Positions 1-7,500 of a stretch of DNA of 64,000 nucleotides are shown here, piece by piece; position 1 is the first letter of the stretch; each line of letters begins with the position of its first letter. The notes below the pieces were generated by a model. That model saw only the letters and a program-made list of their open reading frames with translations. It made no database searches and was not told where the DNA came from. The DNA comes from Janthinobacterium tructae (GTDB lineage: Bacteria; Pseudomonadota; Gammaproteobacteria; Burkholderiales; Burkholderiaceae_D): the NCBI RefSeq assembly GCF_006517255.1, contig NZ_CP041185.1, forward strand, positions 682,001 through 746,000, written 5' to 3'. The translations under genes and the position numbers were made by a program.

Positions 1-35
1 ACAAAATCATGCACCGCCTGCGTGAAAAAGGCCAT
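1..35 (-). CDS. 5' end of an unidentified gene (partial)
   Basis: Only the first 11 codons are inside the window (MAFFTQAVHDF). The ATG at 35 is preceded on the minus strand by a clear Shine-Dalgarno sequence, AGGAGA, near 46-51, which is why I call a start here. It lies downstream of the alpha/beta hydrolase gene (which ends at 93) on the same strand, so it may be the third gene of that operon. Eleven residues are too few to assign a function. Confidence 0.45.
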   Translation of the reverse strand, partial: MAFFTQAVHDF

Positions 36-92
36 GATGAATGTCTCCTGGCCGGGATTTTTCTGATGCATGAGTCATGCCAGGAGCAACGC

Positions 93-893
93 TCAGTTGT
101 GGTTGGCGGCGGGCGGGATGTTCCCTGGCTGTGGGGCCATCCGCCCCAGCCATTGCACCAGCGTGTCCGCCACCCAATCGCCATCGTCGAGCGGCAAGTC
201 GTGGCCGGCGTCGGGGTGGAGCATGCAGGCGGCGTCCCATGCCTGCGCCAGTTGCTGCGAGCAGCGGTGGTCGACCAGGCGGTCGCGCGCGCCGGCCAGG
301 ATCAGCACGGGCATGGCGGGGCGGCGGGCCGGGGCGCGGTAGCGGGCGGCCGACAGGAGCTGGCGCAGCGCGTTGCGGCGGCTGACCGGGTATTCCTGCT
401 GAAAACTGAGCCAATCGGCCAGCAGCGCGGGATTGCCATGGGCATTCCTGCGGCTGGTCAGGCGCAATATCAGCGCTTCCTGGCTACTTTTGTCGCCCAG
501 CAGCAGCTGGCGCAGCAGCGCGCCGTAGTTTTGCCAGCGCAGGCGACGGTAAAACGGGCTGTGCGGGCGCATGCTGGTGTTGATCAGCACGCATAACGCG
601 ACTTCCTGCGGATAGCGCTGCGCCCATTCGACCGCTACCATGCCGCCCAGCGACAGGGCCAGCAGGCGGTAGGGCGGCGCGATGCCCCGTTCGGACAAAT
701 CCTGGCGGCAAAATTCCACCATCTCGGCCACCCGCGTGGGGCTGTCCATCGCGTGCCGCTCGCCATTGCCGGGCAAGTCGGGCGTGACGATGGCCGCGCC
801 GGGAATCGATTGCGCCAGCCGGGCAGGAAAACCGCCCCAGTGGCGCTGTTCGCGCATCAGGCCGCGCAATAAAATCCAGGTGGGCGGCGTCAT
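93..893 (-). CDS. Alpha/beta hydrolase
   Basis: Predicted 266-residue cytoplasmic serine hydrolase of the alpha/beta-hydrolase fold. The nucleophile elbow LALSLGGM puts Ser at residue 81, a GARD motif supplies a likely acid at Asp204, and the terminal catalytic His lies in AGHDLPLDD near residue 231. The oxyanion-side segment LLRGLMREQRHW at residues 8-19 fits the fold. The start ATG at 893 overlaps the stop of the M14 peptidase gene (ATGA), so the two are probably translationally coupled; a longer open frame exists but runs inside the peptidase gene. No signal peptide is seen. The substrate cannot be deduced; esterase or lipase-like hydrolase are the safest labels. Confidence 0.85.
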   Translation of the reverse strand: MTPPTWILLRGLMREQRHWGGFPARLAQSIPGAAIVTPDLPGNGERHAMDSPTRVAEMVEFCRQDLSERGIAPPYRLLALSLGGMVAVEWAQRYPQEVALCVLINTSMRPHSPFYRRLRWQNYGALLRQLLLGDKSSQEALILRLTSRRNAHGNPALLADWLSFQQEYPVSRRNALRQLLSAARYRAPARRPAMPVLILAGARDRLVDHRCSQQLAQAWDAACMLHPDAGHDLPLDDGDWVADTLVQWLGRMAPQPGNIPPAANHN

Positions 894-1906
894 GACTCGT
901 ACCACTGCGCCAGGGCGCGCCGACGCTGCGCCTTGCGCAGCAAGCCTTCCGGCATCCAGCGGCCGTGGCTGCTGGCGGCGCGCATGAGGAAATCGAACCA
1001 CACCAGATGCCGCCGCAGCACGCGCTGCAGCCGGTGCGCGGCCGTGGGGTTGAAGATGCTGACCCGGTTGAACAGCTGGCGCGGGTTTTTCTTGACCCAT
1101 AGCCACGAGCCCATCTCCAGCGTCAGCGGCAGGAACACGCGCCCGCTGTAGCTGGTGCCGTTCAGGTACAGATAGTCCCACAGGTCGCCATGCGTGCGGT
1201 ATTGCCGGCTTTGCGGCTCGAATACATAGTTGTGGTTCGGGTAGCTCTGGCTGAACAGCTCTTCCAGCGCGCCGATCTCGGCCAGGTGTTCGATCGGCAC
1301 CTTGGTATGCGCATGGGGAAACCAGATGCGGTCGCGCAAGCCGAAGCCGGAATGGCAATCGAGGGCGATGCTGAACTGGCGCGACAGCAATTCGCGCTCG
1401 ACCAGGTCGCACACGGCGGCGCTTTCCACTTCCATCGCCGCGTCTGGCGCGCCGCGGTACCAGGGCAGGCGGGCACTGTAGCGTTGTCCACCGAGCATGA
1501 ACGGCACTTTTTCGCGCGCGCTCAGCGGCGCGTTGCGCATCAGGTCCACGCCGCGCGGATTGCAGCGCGTGGCTTGCCACATGCCGCCCGGATTGACCAG
1601 CGGCATGAACACGAGGCGCATGCTTTCCAGCTGCTGGTGCAGGGTGGCGTCCCAGCGCAGGCGGGCGATCAGGCTTTCCAAAAAGGACAGCAGCACTTGC
1701 GTGCCGATGCGTTCAAGGCCGTGGATGCCGCCGAAAAAGCCCAGCACGGGCACGTCGGGGCTTGGATTGCCCAGCGCAATCGTGTAGACGGGAAACTCGC
1801 GCCCATCCATGGCGATGCTGCAGGGCGCGGCCACTTCCAGGTGGCTGCCGCCCTCGTCGATGAGGCGCTTCAGCATGACCAGCTCGGGCAGATTCTTTTC
1901 GATCAT
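890..1906 (-). CDS. M14-family zinc carboxypeptidase-like protein
   Basis: 338 residues with the zinc-peptidase signature of family M14. GGIHGLERIG supplies the HxxE zinc ligands (His62, Glu65), NPRGVDLMRN at about 116-125 is the usual substrate-binding segment, DCHSGFG gives the third zinc ligand (His185), and LTLEMGSW gives the catalytic Glu264. There is no signal peptide, so it is probably cytoplasmic and may act on small peptides, cell-wall peptides or conjugates. It is the first gene of a minus-strand pair with the alpha/beta hydrolase (4-bp overlap) and is divergent from the first STN gene. Residue 11 is another Met (1876), and no strong ribosome-binding site decides between the two starts. 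Confidence 0.85.
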   Translation of the reverse strand: MIEKNLPELVMLKRLIDEGGSHLEVAAPCSIAMDGREFPVYTIALGNPSPDVPVLGFFGGIHGLERIGTQVLLSFLESLIARLRWDATLHQQLESMRLVFMPLVNPGGMWQATRCNPRGVDLMRNAPLSAREKVPFMLGGQRYSARLPWYRGAPDAAMEVESAAVCDLVERELLSRQFSIALDCHSGFGLRDRIWFPHAHTKVPIEHLAEIGALEELFSQSYPNHNYVFEPQSRQYRTHGDLWDYLYLNGTSYSGRVFLPLTLEMGSWLWVKKNPRQLFNRVSIFNPTAAHRLQRVLRRHLVWFDFLMRAASSHGRWMPEGLLRKAQRRRALAQWYES

Positions 1907-1998
1907 CAGGCGTCTGAAAGGGAAAGTGACAGCCAGTGTAGCCGAAATAAGCAGCGCGCCCGACGTCCCGCATGGCGAAATTTATGCATGGCAAGCAT

Positions 1999-2030
1999 GT
2001 CACGAAGCCGTCATGTTTGCTGTGTAGGCT
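1999..2030 (+). promoter_or_regulatory. Conserved promoter-like block upstream of module 1
   Basis: This 32-bp block aligns without gaps to 32674-32705 upstream of module 2, with 23 of 32 positions identical by my count. It begins GTCACGA, has a second GTCA at 2010-2013, and ends TGTGTAG with a nearby CT. Surrounding intergenic sequence is much less alike, so the block looks selected. By its position it may be the promoter or operator of the module, plausibly read by the module's own ECF sigma factor. That role is inference. Confidence 0.5.
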
Positions 2031-2092
2031 ATTGCAGTTGACGCAAGAATTGTTACTTGGCAATGCCCCGTTTCCACGCAGTTCCACCCTCA

Positions 2093-2114
2093 CACGATAG
2101 CGACACGATAGCGA
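2093..2114 (+). repeat. Tandem 11-bp repeat before STN gene 1
   Basis: CACGATAGCGA occurs twice back to back, ending two bases before the ATG at 2116. Module 2 keeps only one CGATAGCG at the same place (32757-32764). There is no good Shine-Dalgarno sequence here, so the repeat may influence translation start or be a chance slippage duplication. Confidence 0.6.
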
Positions 2115-2115
2115 T

Positions 2116-2868
2116 ATGACAGGCAGCCCGGCATCCGTACATGTGCTTGCGCTGGCGGGATACCTGGTACTGCTGGGTTTCCTGACCGCGCTGGGACCCG
2201 TGCGGGCCCAACCGGCCGACGGCCCCGTGCTGCAATTCGATATCGCCGCGCAAAACCTCGGCGATGCGCTCGACCTGTACAGCCGCCGCACGGGCATCGC
2301 CGTGCTGATGGATCAGCGCCATGCGCAGCGCCAGTCGGCGGCCGTGCGCGGCGCGTATGCTGCCGGCGCGGCCCTGCAAGCCTTGCTGGCGGGCACGGGC
2401 CTGCAATCGCGTTTGTCCGACGCGCAAGCCGTCATCGTGTATGCCCCGGCCGCAGCTTCAGCGGCAGCAACTGCCGCCGCGGCGGACTTGCCGCCGGCCG
2501 CCGTGGTGGCCGCCGCCGATATTCCCGGCGCCAGGCAGGGCGGCGGCGACCATGCGGCCTATGTGAGCCGCCTGCAGCATGTGCTGCTGGGGCTGCTGTG
2601 CCGCGCGGCGCAGACGCGTCCCGGCGGCTACCGCCTGGCGCTGCAGCTGTATCTGGACCGCGCCGGCGTGGTGGACCGCGTGCACCTGCTCGACAGCACG
2701 GGACTGCGCGCGCGCGACACGGCCATCGCGCGCGTGGTGCTGGGCATGCGCGTGGGCGCGGGACCTTCGCCGTCGATGCCGCAGCCCGTTTCCATCCTGC
2801 TGCTGCCGCAAGGGCCGGGCAGCGAAGTCGATTGCGCCCCCGGCGCGCCGGGTAGAAACGCGCCATGA
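2116..2868 (+). CDS. Exported STN-domain protein with TonB-C-like tail (module 1)
   Basis: 250 residues. A signal peptide spans about 1-31 (hydrophobic core ALAGYLVLLGFL, cleavage near VRA/QP). Residues about 36-108 form an STN (secretin and TonB N-terminus short) domain, with the typical FDIAAQNLGDALDLYSRRTG start. An Ala/Pro-rich linker follows, then a domain at about 145-236 (from AYVSRLQHVLLGLLCRAA to MPQPVSILLLP) whose pattern resembles the TonB C-terminal fold. STN domains normally sit at the N-terminus of TonB-dependent receptors and signal to FecR; here the domain is in a small free-standing periplasmic protein. It overlaps the following sigma gene by 4 bp and heads a five-gene module. 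The paralogue is at 32767. Proposed role: input to FecR. The TonB-like assignment is by pattern only. Confidence 0.8.
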   Translation: MTGSPASVHVLALAGYLVLLGFLTALGPVRAQPADGPVLQFDIAAQNLGDALDLYSRRTGIAVLMDQRHAQRQSAAVRGAYAAGAALQALLAGTGLQSRLSDAQAVIVYAPAAASAAATAAAADLPPAAVVAAADIPGARQGGGDHAAYVSRLQHVLLGLLCRAAQTRPGGYRLALQLYLDRAGVVDRVHLLDSTGLRARDTAIARVVLGMRVGAGPSPSMPQPVSILLLPQGPGSEVDCAPGAPGRNAP

Positions 2869-3440
2869 GCCTGCCCGACCTGCGCACCAGGCTGAAATGC
2901 CACCTCAGCTCGCGCTACGCCGTGCTGCGCTGGCGCCTCGAAAGGGTGGTCGGCTGCAAGCACCATGCGGCCGATGCGCTGCAGGAAACCTGGCTGCGCC
3001 TCGAAGCGATGGTGGCGCCCGGCCCCGCCGCCGCGCCCGTCCACAATCCCGACGCCTATCTGCTGCGCATGGCGGCCAATATCGCCACCGATGCCTACCG
3101 CCGCGACCGCATCATCGTCACCGAGCGCGAACGCGAAGAGCTGATGCACATGGCCGATGAGACGGGCGACGACATCAGCGACCCGGCGCGCATCGTCTCG
3201 GCGCGGCTCGATGTGCAGGCGCTCGACGCGGCGCTGGCTGGCCTGTCGCCGCGCCGCCGCGCCATCCTGACGGCGGCGCGCATCGACGGCATGCTCAATG
3301 CGGACATTGCCGAGCGCTTCGGCATTTCCGTGGCGATGGTGAAAAAAGAATTGCAGGCCGCCATGCAACACTGTAAAACGTGCATGGCCGACGCCGATGC
3401 CGCCCAGCGCAGCGATGTGTCGGGCCGCCGTAAATATTGA
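2865..3440 (+). CDS. ECF sigma factor A, FecI-like (module 1)
   Basis: 191-residue group IV sigma factor. Region 2 runs from about residue 17 to 90, with ADALQETWLRLE and NPDAYLLRMAANIATDAYRR, the segment that binds core polymerase and the -10 element. Region 4 (about 125-175) carries LSPRRRAILTAARIDGM followed by a helix-turn-helix, ADIAERFGISVAMVKKEL. Its start overlaps the STN stop (ATGA) and its stop TGA shares a base with the fecR start, so all three are probably co-translated. By family precedent it is held by the adjacent FecR and released on signal. The likely target is this module, but that is inferred from linkage only. Close paralogues lie at 33488, 17211 and 49084. Confidence 0.9.
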   Translation: MSLPDLRTRLKCHLSSRYAVLRWRLERVVGCKHHAADALQETWLRLEAMVAPGPAAAPVHNPDAYLLRMAANIATDAYRRDRIIVTEREREELMHMADETGDDISDPARIVSARLDVQALDAALAGLSPRRRAILTAARIDGMLNADIAERFGISVAMVKKELQAAMQHCKTCMADADAAQRSDVSGRRKY

Positions 3441-4429
3441 TGAATCTGATGACTGCTCCTGACCGCGACCCACGCGCCCCTTTTACTAGTGCCGACAGCG
3501 ATGCTGCCATCGGCCAGCAAGCCGCTGCCTGGTGGGCGCGCCTGCGTGCCGACGATTTTACGCAGGCCGACGCCGACGCCTTGCGCGCCTGGTGCGCGCG
3601 CAGCCCCGGGCATGCGCGCGCCTGGCGTGAACTGCAACAGCTGTGGCAGGCGCTCGATCCCGCCTTGACCCGCGCCGCCGCCGCGCCACAGCGGGAGAAT
3701 GTGCTGGCGTTTCCCCTCCGGCCGGGACGGCGTGCCTTTCTCGGTGGCGCGCTGGCGGCCGGCGTGGCCGTGCTGGCCCTGCGTCCGCCGCTGGGCGCCT
3801 GGCCTTCGCTGCAAGAGTTCGCCGCCGACTACCGCACTGGCACGGGGGAGCAGCGGCAAGTGGCCCTGTCGCAGCAGATGTCAGTGCAGATGAATACGCA
3901 GACGCGCATCAATGTGCGCGCCCCCGAAGCGATCGAACTGCTGGGCGGCGAGGCGGAAATCCTCGCCAGCGGCGCGCGCCAGCCGGTGTCGGTGCTCGCG
4001 GGGGCGGGGCGCATGCTGGCGCAGTCGGCCCGCTTCAATGTGCGCCACACGGACGACGCCGTCTGCGTCACCTGCCTGGCGGGTGCCGTGGAAGTCGTCT
4101 GGCAGCAGAGGCGCCAGACCCTCGATGCCGGGCAGCAACTGGTGTACGACGAGCGGGGCGTGCAGGCGGCCACGGCCGCGCAGGCGGGCGAGGCCAGCGC
4201 CTGGCGCACGGGCGCGTTGTCGTTTGTCGGCAAACCGCTGGCTGACGTGGTCGATGAAATCAACCGCTACCGGCCCGGCCGGGTGGTACTGCGCAATGCC
4301 GAGCTGGGCCGGCGCCTGGTGCGCATGCGATTTTCCATCGGGCAAACCGATGGCGCGCTGGCGATGATACGCGACCTGTACGGCGCGCAAATGACCAGTC
4401 TGCCAGGTGGCATTGTGCTGCTCAGCTGA
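3440..4429 (+). CDS. FecR-type anti-sigma regulator (module 1)
   Basis: 329 residues. The N-terminal cytoplasmic sigma-binding region (about 22-75, AAAWWARLRADDF onward) is followed by a twin-arginine-like segment, GRRAFLGGALAAGVAVLAL (about 96-114), which forms the single membrane span. The periplasmic FecR domain starts around ADYRTGTGEQRQ (129-140). The last 75 residues (SFVGKPLADVVDEINRY onward) resemble an STN-like docking domain, the part that contacts signalling STN domains in FecA systems. I prefer the ATG at 3440, overlapping the sigma stop by one base, over the TTG at 3437. Tat-dependent insertion has been reported for FecR proteins, consistent with the RR motif. It should hold or activate sigma A in response to the STN protein. 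Confidence 0.9.
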   Translation: MNLMTAPDRDPRAPFTSADSDAAIGQQAAAWWARLRADDFTQADADALRAWCARSPGHARAWRELQQLWQALDPALTRAAAAPQRENVLAFPLRPGRRAFLGGALAAGVAVLALRPPLGAWPSLQEFAADYRTGTGEQRQVALSQQMSVQMNTQTRINVRAPEAIELLGGEAEILASGARQPVSVLAGAGRMLAQSARFNVRHTDDAVCVTCLAGAVEVVWQQRRQTLDAGQQLVYDERGVQAATAAQAGEASAWRTGALSFVGKPLADVVDEINRYRPGRVVLRNAELGRRLVRMRFSIGQTDGALAMIRDLYGAQMTSLPGGIVLLS

Positions 4430-4584
4430 TCCCGTGTTTCCCTTTTGCCCGCTGATTTAAAAATAGTTAAAAATATTTTTCAAAAACCATTATCCCTTCC
4501 GGCATCGAGCTACGTCATGGAGGCATGGACGCCTGCGCCACCGCCAGGCTCCGTTCCCTACTCTCTAGCCAGGAAACCATTGCC
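4430..4584 (+). promoter_or_regulatory. AT-rich leader before giant gene 1
   Basis: This gap between fecR and the giant gene is strikingly AT-rich in its first half (about 4455-4490), including a perfect AAAAATATTTTT palindrome at 4469-4480. Such a tract could hold a promoter or a site for a nucleoid protein. I see no clear -35/-10 pair. The end holds the conserved ribosome-binding site AGGAAA at 4571-4576, the same as upstream of giant gene 2. Confidence 0.35.
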
Positions 4585-7500
4585 ATGACCAAGCTTCACA
4601 CTGCCCAGCGCCCAGTCCCAAACATTGACACGGGCGCGCAGCGGTCCTCCACGCTGGGCAGCCGCTTGCGGCTCACGCCGCTCGCTTACGCACTGACCAC
4701 CATGCTGATGGCTGGTGCCTTTACCACGCCGGCGCGCGCGCAGCAGGCGTTCAGCGGCGGCTGGTTCGCGGCCAAGGGCGCGGCGCAGAATACGGCATCG
4801 ACATCGGGGCGCCTGCCGAATGGCCAGCCGCTGCCGCTGGGCAGCCGGCCCGAGGGGCAGCAACAGCAAGCGAACCAGCAATTGCAGCGCTCGCTCAACA
4901 ACCTGAACCTGGCTGCGCGCGCCATTGCTGCACAGCAAGCCTCGCAGGCGCAGGCGCGCCAGGCGGCAACCGGCGTGCCCGGTGTGCCGAATGGTCTCGT
5001 GCAAGGCGGCTTGCAGGTCGATACCAACAGCCTGACGGCCGGCTGGCTCAATGCCCAGGCGCCCGTGCAGACAGTCGCGAACGGCAAGACGGCCGTGGTG
5101 GTGCAGCAGACGGCGGACAAGGCCATCCTGAACTGGGAAACGTTTAACGTGGGCAAGGACACGACCCTGACGTTCCAGCAGCAGAAGGACTGGGCCGTGT
5201 TAAACAGGGTTAACGATCCGCAAGCGCGGCCCAGCCAGATTCAGGGCCAGATCAAGGCCGACGGCACGCTGCTGCTGGTCAACCGCAACGGCATCGTTTT
5301 TAATGGCACGAGCCAGGTCGACACGCGCAGCCTGGTGGCGGCCGCGGCGCGCATCAGCGATGAGCAGTTCCAGAAAAACGGCATCTACAGCCCCGGCACG
5401 GCCGGCGCCACAACGTTGACCGATGCGGCCGGCAAGGTGCAGGTGCAGGCGGGCGGGCGCCTGGCCAGCAATGCGCCCAAAGGCAGCACGGAAGGCGGCG
5501 GCTATGTGATGCTGCTGGGCAAAGAAGTCCACAACGGGGGCGAGATCACCACGCCCAAGGGCCAGGCCCTGCTGGCCGCCGGCGACAGTTTTACGATTAA
5601 AAAAGGCGTGGGCACGGATGGCAACCCGCTGTCGACCACGCGCGGCAGCGAAGTCACGCCGCAGTTCGCGGCCGGCAGCACGGCGGGCAAGGTCGTCAAC
5701 ACGGGCCTGATCCAGGCGCGCGAAGGCGATATCACCCTGGCCGGGCGCACGGTGCAGCAGGACGGGGTGCTGCTCGCCTCCACCACGACGGCCACGCGCG
5801 GCACCATTCACCTGAATGCGCTGGGCAGCGACGCGGCCGTCACCGTGGGACGCGGCGCCACCACGGCCATCCTGGTCGAGGACGACGGCAAGACCACGGC
5901 GCTCGACAGCCAGCGCGACGCCATGCGCGGCCCGGCCGTGACGTCGACGGAAAACATCGTTGCCGTGAACGACCGCCGCGATCAGTCGCGCATCGAGATC
6001 GGCAGCGCCGGCACGGTGGAATTCATGGGCGATTCCTTGACCCTGGCCACGGGTGGCCAGATCGCTGTCAACGCGGCCAGCCGCAGCCTCGTGCGCGACG
6101 GCGCCCAGCTTGACGTCTCCGGCGCCGTCGGCGTGAAGGTGGCGATGGCAGCGAATAATGTCGAAATCAATGTGCAGGGCAACGAGCAGCGCGATGCGCC
6201 CGTCAACCGCGATGGCAAGGCCTTGATCAACAACGATATCTGGGTCGACCGCCGCAAGCTGGTGTTGGTACCGAAAGGCACGAACGGCTATGACAGCGAC
6301 CGCTGGTACACGGCGGGCGGCTTGCTGGAAGTGGCCGGCTATCTGGGCACGCAGGGCCATTCCGTCAGCGAGTGGATGGCGCAGGGCGGCACAGTGAGTT
6401 TCGGCGGCAAGGATGTCGTCACGCAGGCCGGCTCCGGCATCAACCTGTCGGGCGGCACCCTGGACGTGCAGACGGGCGCGCTGCGCCAGACCTGGCTGAA
6501 AGGCGCGGACGGCAAGCAGTATGAGGCGGGCAGCGCTCCCGCCGACCTGGCCTACCTTGGCGTGTACAAGGGTTACGAGGAAGAACACGCGCGCTGGGGC
6601 AAGGATGCCAGCGCGTTTTACGCCAATCCATTGATCGCCGCGCAACAGCGCCTGGAAAACGGCTACACGGTGGGCCGCGACGCGGGCAAGCTGGTCATCG
6701 CCACGGGGTCGGCCGTACTGGAGGGGGGCATCGCGGGCGAGGTCTTCCAGGGCGAGCGCCAGACGCAGGCGCCGCAGGCTCTGCTCGACGGCTACCAGCA
6801 GTCGCAGCTGGCGGCCGCGCAGCGGGGCCAGCTGATCGTCGGGCAATATCAGCCGATGTTCGACAAGCGCACGGGCGTGCTGCAGCATGTGCTGTCGGCC
6901 GTCATGGACGACGTGCGCCTGACGCGCGTGCAGGACGGCATCGCCGCCGGCCTGGCCGTGGCAGGCGCGCTGGCACCCGAGCGCCAGGGCAAGCTGCTGC
7001 TTGATACGACCTTGCTCAATGAGCAGCAACTGGGCGCCATCCGCATCGCGGCGAAAGGATCGATCACGGTCGACAGCGCGCTGCAGGTGGCCGACGGCGG
7101 CAATATCACCCTGTTCGGCAAGGACGTGACCATCAATAGCAGCCTGCGCAGCCATGGCGGCAGCATTGCGGCAGGCAATGTGCTGAACCAGATCAGCGCG
7201 CAGGGCATGCTCGATACGCTCGTCAACCCGGGCGGGCCACAGGGCAAGCTGCTGCTGGCCGATGGCGTCAGCCTCGATACCAGCGGCTTGCTGGCCAATG
7301 TGCTGCGCGACCCGCTGGCCGCCGCCGGCCTGCCATATATCAATGGCGGCAGCGTGTCCCTGCGCGCGTTTGGTGACGTGCGCATCGGCAATGGCAGCCT
7401 GATCGACGTCAGTTCGCGCGCAGCCATCCTGTCGCAGGCGAAACAGCAGGGCGGCAAGGGCGGCAATGTGACCCTGGCCAGCCATGGCGCGCAGGCCGAT

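Noticed and set aside
4525..4584. Upstream ATG at 4525 as the start of giant gene 1
   Set aside because: The extra 20 residues have no counterpart in giant gene 2, and the ATG at 4585 has the conserved AGGAAA site and aligned N-terminus.
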